From positions 155,001 through 219,000 of the forward strand of contig CM061251.1 of assembly GCA_022605425.2 (NCBI GenBank): a stretch of 64,000 nucleotides of DNA, in the 5' to 3' direction. Source of the stretch: Hamiltosporidium tvaerminnensis. Taxonomy: Eukaryota > Microsporidia > Dubosqiidae. Below, one piece after another: positions 11,348-22,496 of this stretch (the stretch's first letter is position 1; every line of letters begins with the position of its first letter). The notes under the pieces are model-generated. The model saw only the letters and a list, made by a program, of their open reading frames with translations. It ran no database searches and had not been told where the DNA came from. The translations under genes were made by a program, and so were the position numbers.

Positions 11348-13650
11348 TTTAGAATAATATTTATAAAAATATTTTTTCTTAATTCTATTCAACATATTAA
11401 ACTCAAGTTTACAAATAATTTAAATGTTTTATTATTCCATCTTGAACTCGTAAAGGTTTTAGTGTATCATTGTTTGCTCACTAAGTTCTCGTTTAGCTTA
11501 TCAAATACCTTTAACTTTCGCTTGGATAAGCACATATTAATAAAAATATGATTAAACTAAATCAAAGATAAAAAAAAGATTATCAAAACTCACTTTTTTT
11601 ATTAACAGTATAAATTATAGATTTTTGTATATTTTTTTTATAGATAAAGAATTAAATTTTATATGTGTATCACTGCAGAACCAAAAAAAAATATTATTTT
11701 AAATATAAAAGCGATACATAATTTTTTTATTTACTGGATTTTATCTTTTTTATATATTATTTCCCGCTATTTTAACCACTTATTCTTCTTCTTCTTCTAA
11801 ACCGACACTTCATTTATATCTATTGTCGGTTCCTTTTATTAGTTACTCCATCTACTAATATATCATATATATAACCATTTTAATATCTTAATACTAAGTA
11901 TTCACAGTTTATCTTTTGTTACACTCTGTTAACTTTATTATAGTTTTTTCTGTTTCTTTTACAAATATAAAATAAAAAAAACGACATTAGAATAATTTTT
12001 AAGCGTTTAAATGCAGAATAATGACAGAAATACCACTTTTAAAAATAAAAACGATTTATTTACAAAATATGGCTTGAATCATTCATATTCTAGAAAAGAT
12101 GAGGATTTTATTATAATTATATTTTTTGATATAATTTACCATTGTTCTTCTATTTCGATTAAAATCTTTTAATAGTTTTTCATTCAACTTCATTGGGCAA
12201 TATTCTAAGCTTTTCCTCATTTAATCCAATATTTCAGCCTTCTAATTGAAATCAATATCTTTTTTTATAGCAACACATCACGAAATTCAGATTAGCGAAT
12301 GAGGTGTAGGTTTTTTTTCTTTCTAACAGGGTCAAATACTTACCTGAATAATCCAGCGAGACAGTAGAGAATACTTTGTTATGCCTAGATATTTTTTTCT
12401 TAGAATCTATGTAAACCTGAGAGGTAGACTCAATTGTTTAAATTTAATTTTTTCTATGTTTTTTACACAAAATAAAAAGAATCATCATTATAAATTTCCT
12501 TTTTCGGATTTATAATAGTTTTATAAATCATAATTTAAATGTTTTTTTAAATGTTTTTTTAAATGTTTTTTTGTTGTTTTGATTATATCTAGTTTTCGCC
12601 GAGCTTGATTCAATTACATAAATTAACTATATTCGAAATTTTTTAGTCTTTTCAAGTTTTAGTTCCATTGGTTGGTAATAACGCCTAGGTTGTCTAATAT
12701 TATGCTCTTTTATTTTCCTCTAATAAAGAAATAAATTTGGTAATCGGCATATATTTGTTAAACCATTCGTTAAAAAATTTCTTTTCTTTTCAGTTTAAGA
12801 TACTAAGTATAATATTGACCTGAGTTAAGCGTTTGAACACAATAAAAAAACCGATGGTCGTTTTTTTGTAATGATAAATCAAGTTAAAGCTTTTTGTAAG
12901 ATACAAACATTTAAAAATTTTTATAAAACCATTATGAAAATATGGGTATTCCGCATACCAACGAGATTAGTATATATATTTTGCATTAATGATTTTGGTT
13001 ATCGACTGCATTACATTATTACGCTTCGAATTGGTGGCATTTTAGAAGTTCTGGAAGTTGTTAACAAATAATTCTGTTCGTTCTTGTATAAACTAGCGGT
13101 ATTTCCTGGTGCATGACTTTGTATATTGATATGACATAGAAAAGATATAAATACTGAGATCGTGGCTATATTAGCTTTAATATACCAATAAATTCTGTTA
13201 TTTTATGTTGTCAAAATCTATCTTGAAAAATATTTCGTTTTGACTTATATATAGATTTTAACTTTTATTTAGCAAATAATCTTTTCTAGTTGCCCTTAAT
13301 TTTCAATGACAAAGTTCCAGAAATTTAAATGCTTTAAGATTTTTCTTATGTTTTATTTGTCACAATCCATTTCATTTTGATAATATTTTATTTCTGCTCA
13401 AAATACTAAATGCTTAGTTCTTTCCAAATTATGGATATGAAATACATAAAAATTCAGAACCAACAGATAAATTAATATTATATATTTCTAAAATAATGGC
13501 ATTTTATGTTTATTTAAAGTAGACAGATTAATTTTAAAGAATTAGTTCAGAAATAAGTTATATTTAATATTATGTTTTTAGAAATATAGAAAACTCTTTA
13601 TTTAAAGAAATCACTTCTTTTAAAAACAGTGGTGATATTATATTTTTTTC
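11348..13650. other. gene-free A+T-rich region
   Basis: No supported gene. The 66-codon ORF at 12871-13071 has no motif. A short AAATGTTTTTTT repeat occurs three times at about 12538-12571. Confidence 0.5.
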
Positions 13651-13651
13651 A

Positions 13652-14341
13652 TGGCTTTAAAGAATTTTAGGTTTAACTCAAATAACTGCTCCCCCAACAC
13701 TCCCTCGGTACTTCCTACGATACCTACGTACCAAAGCCTTTCATCTATAAAGTACATTTATCTTCGGCTCTACAGCCCCGCACGAGCTTTGGCCGCCATC
13801 AGTAATACCGCCTATCGATCTTTTTCGAGTGGGTTTGTTTACCTTTTCAGGTTTTGTAATTGGTGGTTTAGAGGGTGTGTTGTTAGCCCTACACCCAACA
13901 CCAATCTGGAAAACCAGTCCCTTTTATTCGCCTCTTACGACAAGCAGAAAATATTCTAAGCCATTTCTGCTTCCGGCATGTTGGGCATCTATAAATTATG
14001 TAGATCCAATTAATAGGCGAAGAAGTTGCACAAAGTTCTTTAATATTCGTTGCATGGTGTGTGATCGTAGTTACAAACCCACCTTGAGCTCCTATAATAC
14101 TACGCAGCATTCCCACTTACTCTACACTTTCCAAACCCTATGATTTATAGCTAAACTATATATCGGCGACTAAAATGAGATCCATCTAGACAATGCAATG
14201 TCACACGACAAGTATACCTGCTATTTAGCTTTCCCGGCTCTAAATGGTTTAGTTTTTGTATCACCCAGCCGCAAGTCTTCTTACCCGAATAAGCAAAGCT
14301 AGATTTCCATCCATATAGGTGAAAATTACCTACAATTTTAG
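13652..14341 (-). repeat. dispersed repeat, interrupted by a SINE-like insertion
   Basis: Read on the minus strand, this segment aligns with 63480-63930 (plus). Shared blocks include TTGCATTGTCTAGATGG-like sequence, GTGTAGAGTAAGT, and the pair CACCATGCAACG / CATCATGCAACG. The alignment is broken only by the 234-bp element at 13752-13985, which is absent from the other copy. The repeat is less A+T-rich than its surroundings. Short ORFs exist on both strands but no protein family is recognised. Confidence 0.75.
13752..13985 (-). mobile_element. SINE-like element copy A with 10-bp TSD
   Basis: About 234 bp flanked by perfect 10-bp direct repeats CATCTATAAA at 13742-13751 and 13986-13995. Read on the minus strand it shares its whole length with the copies at 19.6, 27.3 and 28.4 kb. 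Shared blocks are a TTCTGCTTGT head, GTAAGAGGCGA, a GGGCTAACAA core, ACCCACTcGAAAAA, GGTATTACTGA, and a GGGCTGTAG tail leading to a GATAAATG-type end. The related repeat at 63.85 kb carries a single near-identical target and no insertion, so target duplication is directly visible. No ORF of its own. Confidence 0.85.
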
Positions 14342-14880
14342 CTGCGCCTCGATCTAGTTGAACAAAACACTACAAAATAAATTCAAAGGAAATAATTCAC
14401 ATTATCTAACCTTTCTCTTTCTCATACAAAAACCCATGGAACAACCAAAAATGCCCGATGGTTTTATTTCCACCAAAAATCCTACAATGATCTTCACACC
14501 AATTTCACATATTCATCGCCAAGCAGAAATTTTTTTTATAGTTAGCCCTCTCTAAATTTTACTTCAAATATTTATAAATTTATAAAGTCCCAATAATGCT
14601 GTAAATATTCACTCTTTAAGTTACATAAATTCATAATTTACATCAAATTATATTAAAAATATAGAACAAAATATAAAGAATTTTAAACTATTATCAATTC
14701 TTTTAATTCAAAAAGAAATAGTAAATAAGTTTTATTTGAGCAACATATCAACATCATAACGATTTATATAAATCATAGTTTATTTTTATAACTTTTTTCT
14801 TTTAGAAGAAGTTTTTAATTGAAAATATATTTTGTAATTAAACATCGGTAGACTTTATTTAAAAGTATCACATCTTTTTT
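14342..14880. other. spacer, nothing recognised
   Basis: A+T-rich. The 65-codon ORF at 14358-14555 shows no motif. A 14-bp sequence TAAACATCGGTAGA at 14839-14852 is repeated at 15540-15553, on the other side of the A/C tract. Confidence 0.45.
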
Positions 14881-15004
14881 AAAAAAGGAAAAAAAAAAAA
14901 TTTTTTTTTTAAAAAAAAAAAAAAATTTAAAAAAAAAAAAAAAAAAACCCAAACCCAAAAAAAAAAAACACCCCCCCAAACACCCAACCCCCCAAACCCC
15001 CAAA

Positions 15005-15036
<32 letters not shown>

Positions 15037-15140
15037 AGGCGAGTTGCCCAAAATTTTTTAAAGTGAGGGGGAAGGAAAGACCAAAAACCCCCCCCCCCCC
15101 CCCAAAACCAAAAACCCCCCCCCCCCCCCCCCCCCAACCC

Positions 15141-15229
<89 letters not shown>

Positions 15230-15275
15230 AAAAACCCCCCCCCCAAAAAAAAAAAATAAAAAAAAAAAAAAAACA

Positions 15276-15321
<46 letters not shown>

Positions 15322-15352
15322 AAAAAAAAAAAAAAAATCCAAAAAATAAAAA

Positions 15353-15409
<57 letters not shown>

Positions 15410-15425
15410 AACAAAAAAAAAAAAC

Positions 15426-15517
<92 letters not shown>

Positions 15518-15539
15518 AAAAAAAAATTAAATTTTTTTT
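14881..15539. other. 660-bp A/C-only low-complexity tract, probable artefact
   Basis: Almost the whole interval consists of long A runs broken by short C runs on the plus strand, with rare T and G. No biological repeat unit is visible. It is bracketed by direct repeats of TAAACATCGGTAGA, which suggests a collapsed or low-quality long-read segment joined at a repeat. Long poly-Phe and poly-Lys ORFs here are meaningless. Confidence 0.75.
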
Positions 15540-15553
15540 TAAACATCGGTAGA

Positions 15554-16018
15554 TATTATTTATATTAAATTAAATCAAATATTATATTTCAATCTGAATA
15601 TATCAAAAATACCAGGGTTTTATTGTAAGAATTATTTTCATATTTCTTTGTTTCTTAAATAATTTGGCTATAAAAAAGTATTCTCTGTATCTAACCATAC
15701 ACTTTAATTGAAGAATTTAAAAAAGATTAAGAAATTTATTTCTACGCTCAATTGCTCTAAATTTATACAGATTCAATTAAAATACAAAATCGGTCGTTTC
15801 ATTATCCTGTAATTATACTCTAAAATATTATTAGAAAATATTAGAAAGATCTGTGAATATTTACATTTATTTAAACATATTTCAGTTGTTTGTTATATTT
15901 GATGAAATTTTTTTTTTCATTTTTTTTACTCTCTTAGTTAATTTATTGAGTTATTTAAATTCATCTCTTCTTCTTCTATATTTTGAGATTTTTATGAATA
16001 TTTACAAATATAAAAATA
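15554..16018. other. spacer upstream of eS10
   Basis: A+T-rich, no gene recognised. The ORF at 15853-16044 ends inside the eS10 leader and has only hydrophobic low-complexity sequence. Confidence 0.45.
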
Positions 16019-16021
16019 CCC
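16019..16021 (+). promoter_or_regulatory. CCC motif upstream of eS10
   Basis: A CCC triplet in an otherwise C-poor leader, about 20 nt before the eS10 ATG. CCC or GGG triplets close to the start codon are a described signal of microsporidian genes, especially ribosomal ones. Confidence 0.5.
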
Positions 16022-16040
16022 ATTCAAAAAAAAAGACAAG

Positions 16041-16352
16041 ATGAGAGTTCCAACAGATAACAAAATAATAATAAAAAACCATTTACTTAAAAAAGGATGT
16101 TTGGTAGTAGAAGACAATATACGAGCAATACATCCAGAACTCAATATACCTAATTTTCATGTAATGCAAATGATGAGAAGTTTTGTATCAAAAGGATATG
16201 TTAGTAAAGTTTTTGTATGGCGACACGGATACTATTTTTTAAAAGTTGAAGGTGCAGCTGAACTTAAGAAAGAAATGGCGTATGAAGAGCAAGATGTTCC
16301 TGTTCCACATGGTGGTGAAAAACAAGAACAGACCAGAGTTAGAGGGCAATAA
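16041..16352 (+). CDS. RPS10: small-subunit ribosomal protein eS10
   Basis: 103 residues. The plectin/S10 winged-helix domain is clear: NKIIIKNHLLKKGCLVV at the N-terminus, HPELNIPNFHVMQMMRSF in the recognition region, and the strongly conserved VWRHGYYFLKVEGAAEL block, which matches the FAWRHFYWYLTNEG signature of eS10. eS10 sits in the beak and head of the 40S subunit near the mRNA entry. The C-terminal tail is short (human eS10 has 165 residues), as usual in microsporidia, but still Gly/Arg-containing (TRVRGQ). The ATG follows an A-rich leader and a CCC motif, and no intron is needed. Identity is secure. Confidence 0.93.
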   Translation: MRVPTDNKIIIKNHLLKKGCLVVEDNIRAIHPELNIPNFHVMQMMRSFVSKGYVSKVFVWRHGYYFLKVEGAAELKKEMAYEEQDVPVPHGGEKQEQTRVRGQ

Positions 16353-17394
16353 TTAAAAAAGGTTTGATTTAAATATTTTATTTTTTTTTCCGATTTTGAT
16401 AGTGATTTTGTTTTTTTAAAAAAAGCTATTAAAATGTTATTTGTACCACATGTTTGGTATAAGATCTTTGATTAGAAAAAAGATAAAAAAATATTTTAAT
16501 TTTACGTAAAAAGAATCCAGTTTTAATAGGGGATTGGTACTAAAAAAGGTAAAAAAATATTTTAATTTTACATAAAAAGAATCCAGTTTTAATAGGGGAT
16601 TGGTACTAAAAAAGGTGAAAAAAATATTTTAATTTTACATAAAAAACGGGTTTTGAATAAAAAGTAATTTTCTATATAATACAGGTTATTTAAAGAACAT
16701 AAATACTATAAATAGCTTAAAATTTCTTAAATAATTTTATTAGTAAAATAAGTGTAAACTTAGAGTTTGAAGATAATTTGGTTAGTAGTATGAATAAAGT
16801 AATATTTTTTACAGATATAATTTATTAGAGAGGTGTAAAATAAGCATTAGTAGTAGTTTTTTTTTCATTAACACTTTGGTTTAGTATTGTGAAAATAAAT
16901 AGTTAAAATTATAAACTCTATAGTTTTATTTGCAATTAGAAAATCTGATTTACAAAAATAAAAATTGAGTAAAAAAACCATAAATTTAGTATGATTTGGT
17001 CTATTTAAAAATTATGTTTACTTTTCATATGGTGGTTAATAAGTTTTTTCTATATTTTTCACATGTCTAAATTTATAAGTTAAAAACGAACTTTTTAACT
17101 AAACTTACAAAAAATCATAATCTAAGGAATTCTGTTAAACAATAAAAAAATATGCGAATATTTGAACTTCTAAAATTTTTTAATCTCTAGATAGTAGAAT
17201 GGAGCTGAAAACCGTTTTTAAAATATTTTTTTTATTTTTTTTCAAGATAAAAATTTGTGGATTTGTAATATTTTATGTGTTTTTTTTGCTTTTAATATAT
17301 TTATTCACTTATTATCTATTTTCTCATAATGTTGAACAATCTAAAACAGTTCTTATAAATTAATCTTTTCTTATATTTTTTTGCAAAATTGTTT
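16353..17394. other. spacer containing a 66-bp tandem repeat
   Basis: Between eS10 and the reductase-like gene. Apart from the tandem repeat at 16484-16648, no gene or motif is seen. Confidence 0.5.
16484..16648. repeat. 66-bp tandem repeat, about 2.4 copies
   Basis: Unit contains GAATCCAGTTTTAATAGGGG, then ATTGGTACTAAAAAAGGT, then ATATTTTAATTTTAC. Two full units and a partial third are nearly identical, so the duplication is recent. It lies shortly downstream of the eS10 stop codon. Confidence 0.85.
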
Positions 17395-17397
17395 CCC
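17395..17397 (+). promoter_or_regulatory. CCC motif next to the reductase-like start
   Basis: TTTCCCTG directly precedes the ATG at 17400, the arrangement described for microsporidian start-proximal CCC signals. Confidence 0.45.
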
Positions 17398-17399
17398 TG

Positions 17400-17948
17400 A
17401 TGGCAGATACAAATGATATAATAATTATAGGAAATGGGCCTGCATGCTTTACAGCTGCAATATATGCAGCTACGGCAAATTATAAATTAATAGTGATTGA
17501 AACCCATAGAATAGATAGCGATACTTATAATTTCAATGGATGTGATAAAATATGTGGTTTGGAAAATACTGAGACATGTAGCAGTTACATTGAAAAAATA
17601 AAAGAACAAACAAAAAATTTTAGTGTGAAAATTAAAAACGGGAAAATAAAATCTTTCGGGTATAAAAATTATTTATATAAAATTGAGATTGGAGATGAAA
17701 CTATTTATGGAAAAAGTCTTATTATTGATGATAAAGAAATATTTGATAAATATATTTTTAATAAAATTGATTGTAGAATGATATTTAAGAAAGGGTGTGA
17801 TCTTGATGGCAAGGAAACAGATGTATCTAAAAGTGTATTTTTGTGTGGTAGTGCTGATGCGGATGTGGAAAAAGAAGCTATTGTATTGGCAGCCAGTGGA
17901 TGTATTGCTGCTTTGGAGTGCAAGGAGTTTCTTGGTTTAATAAAGTAA
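17400..17948 (+). CDS. thioredoxin-reductase-like protein lacking the NADPH/redox domain
   Basis: 182 residues. The N-terminus has the FAD dinucleotide fold, IIIIGNGPACFTAAIYA (GxGxxA at residues 11-16). It is followed by a segment matching the family's glycine-rich VENFPG region (here CGLENTETCSSYIEKIKEQ). The C-terminus matches the terminal FAD motif: SVFLCGSADADVEKEAIVL, then AASGCIAALE. Low-molecular-weight thioredoxin reductases have about 310-330 residues, with an NADPH-binding domain carrying the CxxC active site between these two FAD halves. That central part, about 130 residues, is missing, and no CxxC is present. The Asp of the usual GD motif that contacts FAD is Ser (CGSADAD). The ORF is intact, so it may be expressed as an FAD-domain-only paralogue with a new role, or be a young, still open pseudogene. 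Normal reductase activity is unlikely. Confidence 0.75.
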   Translation: MADTNDIIIIGNGPACFTAAIYAATANYKLIVIETHRIDSDTYNFNGCDKICGLENTETCSSYIEKIKEQTKNFSVKIKNGKIKSFGYKNYLYKIEIGDETIYGKSLIIDDKEIFDKYIFNKIDCRMIFKKGCDLDGKETDVSKSVFLCGSADADVEKEAIVLAASGCIAALECKEFLGLIK

Positions 17949-19590
17949 TATTTGAATGTTTCAAGTGTTTATTAAGATACATGTAATTTTAGATTTTTTT
18001 GTAGATAAAGAATAAAGAAATATTTAATTTATTCAGAATTGTATACTATGACAACAAAATTTAATTAATCTTATAAGTAGTATATCATGATTATTTGATA
18101 TTTAATTTAATATTTTTTTATTCTAAATTTCAAGATTCAAATATTATTTTTTACATTAAAATAATTTAAATATTAGATTTTTCGATGTCAAAATAGTTAA
18201 AAAGCGAGTGGTCATGAATATTATGTCTAATAAGGTTGTATGAACAATTTTGAACTGAATAAAAAATTTTAAACCGTCAGATTAAACAATCCGGTTTACT
18301 TGATAAATCAGATGAAAAAGAAATTTAAGTTTATTTTTTAAATTTAATTCTAATAACCGCACAGAGAAATTCTGATATACCGAAACAATCATATTGTTTT
18401 GAAACTCAAGTATTCTTAAATTTAGTTTAATTATATTATATATACTAGTTCTATAGATTATTTGGAGTAAATTTAATTAATTACCTTATGATTAGAACCA
18501 TACTGAAATATGATTTTCCACGATAGAATCAAATCATTTTTATAGATAATTTTACATTGATCGAACTTGTTACAACTTAACATTTAAATAAAAGAATATT
18601 GGTTTCTTTTACAAAGATAGGCTCTTTAATATACAAGGAGAATTTAAAAAAATATTACATTTTTAGAATATAAGCATAGATTTAGAGAAGCTGATGGTTA
18701 AAAATATGTTTATCAAATATAATGTAACAAAGATTACAGAATAATTAAATACGTTGAGCAAATTAAATATAAATCTCAATATGAATTATAAACCTTTGTC
18801 ATGGTATATATAATCCAAAATAAACATCAGATATTTATGAACCCGTAATATTGATGATTTATTACGACTAAGATAAAAATAAAAACAGTTGATCTGAAGT
18901 TTTATAATATAATATGATTTATAAGATATAGATGGAAAAATATGATAAATAATATACCAAGATAAATAATTTGATTCTATCTATACTATAAAAACGTACC
19001 ATCGGTCTAGTGATGAGAATATCAGAATTTAATTCCGAAGTGATGGGTTCAATAAACTGGTAGGTAGACTCTTTATCCTTCGAACGAGGAAGGTTTGTGT
19101 TGGGCTAACAATATTAAAGTCAAAGGAAAAAAGTCTATGACAAGCCTTTGACTTTGAAAAGCTCCTTTCACATTGTGAATTGAGTTTCGTACGTAAAGAA
19201 AAAAAAGCCGAAAAAAATACTATGCAAACTAAAAATTATCCACCGATTGGTTCAATTCCATATAATCATATATTTTAACAAGAGTTTTCCATTAAAAATA
19301 AAAAAATAATCATCAAACAAATTATACTGAATTACGAATTATAGGATTTAAATATCAGGCGTCTTGTTGTAATTAGCCAACAGCCATAATGCAAATAATT
19401 GAGGAATCATTAGCTTACTATTCACAAAATAAATTTAACCAACCTAAAAATGCTTAAAGTTAAAATTTGTAAGAATTTTCACTCTTCTTTCAAATAGGAA
19501 AATATGGCGATATAAAATATTTAAATTGAACTAAGTTTTTTTTGTTAAAAACGTAATGTAATTTTCATTAGTAAAAGAATGTCAGTTTCA
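17949..19590. other. spacer with a possible tRNA-like repeat relic
   Basis: No protein gene. Around 18995-19140 lies a less A+T-rich stretch with GGTCTAGTGATGAGAATATC and GGGTTCAAT spaced like the A and B boxes of a tRNA, followed by GTGTTGGGCTAACAAT. It may be a decayed tRNA-derived element and does not fold into a convincing tRNA by eye. Confidence 0.35.
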
Positions 19591-19824
19591 ACCATGCCTG
19601 TAGCGAAATTGACTTGGTGTATTCTCTGCTTGTTGTATAGGCGACTAAAAGGGGCTATTTCTTCATGTTGGGGTTGGGCGTAGGATTAACAACAACCGTT
19701 TGAACCAATTTGTTATGAAACCCGAAAAAGTAAATAAATTCACTGGAAAAATACTGTTAAGCGATATTACTGAAGAAGGCCAAGGCCCATGCAAGGCTGT
19801 AGTACCGATTATGAATGAATAAAA
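19591..19824 (+). mobile_element. SINE-like element copy B
   Basis: Plus-oriented copy of the family at 13.75 kb. Visible blocks are TATTCTCTGCTTGT, GGCGACTAAAAGGGG, GGGGTTGGGCG, GAAACCCGAAAAAGTAAATA, GATATTACTGAAG and CAAGGCTGTAGTACCG, ending in a GATTATGAATGAATAAA tail. AATGTC occurs just before and just after the element and may be a decayed target duplication. Confidence 0.8.
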
Positions 19825-21368
19825 TGTCGAATTTAAAACACATCGAGAAATACTACATACTTTCGGCGCTAACATGAGAAATATATACCAAATATGCTAT
19901 AATATTAAAAGATATGACTATAATTCTCGTTTTGCTCTCAATAAAGAAACATAAATTTAGTCTTTGAACAAACAACAAGTTCTTATTACCAAGAAATCTA
20001 TGAACGCGAGGCAAAAAAAATTAAATAACATAATATAGTAAAAATGAATAATATAATTGTAGTTAAAACCGAAAAACTCTTATAATAGACAATATATACC
20101 CCCTGAGCTGCTTTTTATTAAAGAAAAGATATTATTTAGGTGTTATCTTAAATTTTTTATACCAAAAACTCGATAAGTAAGGTTTTCTTACCAAAAAAAC
20201 CTTAGATTACTTCTATAATCTAACCGTATAAAACCTATAATAGTTATATCTCACATGAAATTTTTTGGTGGTATCCTATTTTCTCTTAGAAGCTCCAATT
20301 AAGCCAGAAAAGGATAATCATCTGAATAATGAGATTAAAAATACAATCTAAACCATATATTTACTTAACAAGAGAGATTAGAATTAATATCATACTCATA
20401 TAAAAGTTTTAATCGTATTCGGAACAATTTAAGAATCCGGTCAAAACATAACAATACATATACCACATCTAATACATTTCAACAAGAAGATAGTGATAAG
20501 CAAATCATCTATACGGGTCAAATACCTTTTATTTTAACATAATATAAGGAAACAAAGCTTCATTTAAAATCCAAAATGAAATTTAATATAACGAAAATAT
20601 AGAATAAAACCAGAAATGTGTTATATCAAAGGTACTATAATATAATGTTTAACTTGCTATTAAATAATATAAATTAAATTCTACAAATGAGTAGAAATAA
20701 TTAACGTTTCATTTGCAATTTAGACTTAACCAAGTGTTTAATGATTGTTGATTTTGGCAATTAAAGGATGTAATTGTATTAAATTTGACCTAACTAACTT
20801 TTCATGAAAATATTAGCGATCATGATTGAAATATTAGCAAATTATAAAAAGTTTATAATATCTAATCTTAAGGCTGGTGATTAACTTTATTTATAGGTAA
20901 ATGATAAAAAAAGCCAACTTTATCCATCTATATTCTACTATATGATTATTCATTAAAAATGTTTCAGTAAATCTTAGATCTATAACTGGAAATTCTTTAT
21001 ATAACTTTTAAAAAAATCTAATTTGGTTTTTTATAGTAAAAATATTCAAGTTTAAGAAATAAATCGAATTAAATAGAAGATTGAAAGTGTAAAACAAATA
21101 TAAATCAAGTTTTATGAATGAAAACGGTAAAAAAAAAAGTTAAAACCTTAATATGTACCAAAAATACCTATAATACAAAAGTTTTTATCCAACCTTGTAA
21201 TTTTTGATATTTTTTTACCCAAATATAATTAAATGATTGAAATGTTTTATTTGTAATTTTTTACTATATTAGACAGGGTATTGAAATTAGAAATTACATA
21301 AATAATGCAAGTTAGAATATAAATTTTAACTGTCTTCTTTTTATTTTTATTTAAGTACTTGTTATCTA
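19825..21368. other. gene-free A+T-rich region
   Basis: No ORF or repeat with support seen. Confidence 0.5.
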
Positions 21369-22496
21369 CTAAAAGGATTTGCAGCAAAGAATATCATTAA
21401 ATGTACAAATATCTTGTGTAGCAAATATTTCATTTTTGTTACACAATTCTAACAAAGCTACGAAGGCGAGTGCTTTTTTAGAATTATCAAGTCCTTCAAC
21501 GATGTTTTGAAATGTAAATTCTAATGGCAATGAATCCTTTGTAAAAAAATCGTTGTATATATTTTCATCACTCATGTCTAATTCATCCTGTGCAAAAGAA
21601 GGGTAATTATATTCAGTGGTAAAATCGGGCTCAAATCCGGTATCTAGTAATGTTTCTGCTCTTTGAACTTCCACACTTTGTCTTGATTCGATTTCAATTT
21701 TTTTTTTTAGAATATCGATTAGATAGGAATTTATTGAAATATTTTTAGAAAATAAATCGTTAATTAAGTTCTTTTCTTTTCTTAGAATCAGGTTGTTTGC
21801 ATTTGTTTGGTTAAAATATAAATCATCAAAATCTAACTGTGTTTCTCGATCAAACTGTATTTTTCTTCGTTTAGATATTTTTTGATCTGTTATTGCAATA
21901 GATTCCTTACTTTGATTTGGAGAATCGTGAAGAACAAACGAGTTTTGAATTATGTTAGAATGTACCGAATTAGATTGCATAGCTGACATTTCTCCTATAA
22001 CACTGTCTAAGTTCATGTTTGATGCTTCTCTGGCTTCTTCAACGTGAGAATAGTTTTCAGGACCATCATATTCCAATTCAAAATCATCTTTTAAGAAATC
22101 AGCCGCTTCAATATTTTCATATTCAGCTGCAAATTCTGAAGGTTCAACTGGTTTAATCCTACAAAGTGGGGCTAATCTTAAATTCTTATGCTCAGATCTT
22201 TTCGGACGTGGTTTAGATATTATCGAAATAATAGACATCATATCTTCAAATATATATTTGCCTTTTTTATCTAAAATCTTAGCCATTCCTAAAATAAAAT
22301 GACTTGTTATCCATATAGGCAATCTCAATGTATTATAGTGTATAAGTTTTCGTTTTACTTCTTCAAGTTCAAATTCTTTAATTTGTGATTTTGTTACTTT
22401 TCGTACATCTTGATATACATTCCATACCAAGGATAAATGTTTCTCTTGAGATATAAATGTTTGCAAATTGGACATGGATATGAAATTTTTTCTCAT
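21369..22496 (-). CDS. cohesin kleisin subunit (RAD21/SCC1-like)
   Basis: 375 residues. The N-terminal kleisin domain (about residues 12-95) is recognisable: LSLVWNVYQDVRKVTKSQI, then LPIWITSHFILGMAKILDKKGKY, matching the conserved LRxSGHLLLGVVRIYxRKxKYL helix that binds the SMC3 neck. A phosphorylatable, acidic and divergent linker follows (about residues 100-310). The C-terminal winged helix (about residues 320-375; LEFTFQNIVEGLDNSKKAL, then AFVALLEL) matches the SMC1-binding domain. It would close the cohesin ring around sister chromatids. A separase site (ExxR-type) is not obvious. It is much shorter than human RAD21 (631 residues), as expected for a microsporidian. Mitotic SCC1 versus meiotic REC8 cannot be decided. 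Met8 is an alternative start. Confidence 0.8.
   Translation of the reverse strand: MRKNFISMSNLQTFISQEKHLSLVWNVYQDVRKVTKSQIKEFELEEVKRKLIHYNTLRLPIWITSHFILGMAKILDKKGKYIFEDMMSIISIISKPRPKRSEHKNLRLAPLCRIKPVEPSEFAAEYENIEAADFLKDDFELEYDGPENYSHVEEAREASNMNLDSVIGEMSAMQSNSVHSNIIQNSFVLHDSPNQSKESIAITDQKISKRRKIQFDRETQLDFDDLYFNQTNANNLILRKEKNLINDLFSKNISINSYLIDILKKKIEIESRQSVEVQRAETLLDTGFEPDFTTEYNYPSFAQDELDMSDENIYNDFFTKDSLPLEFTFQNIVEGLDNSKKALAFVALLELCNKNEIFATQDICTFNDILCCKSF

Noticed and set aside
13651-14143. Plus-strand ORFs of about 100 codons, and the similar ORF at 27259-27540
   Set aside because: They lie in the dispersed repeat and the SINE-like elements, on the strand opposite to the element, and their frames are not conserved between copies.
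14815-15546. Long poly-Phe (minus) and poly-Lys (plus) ORFs
   Set aside because: They arise from the A/C homopolymer tract, have no protein-like composition and are probably an assembly artefact.
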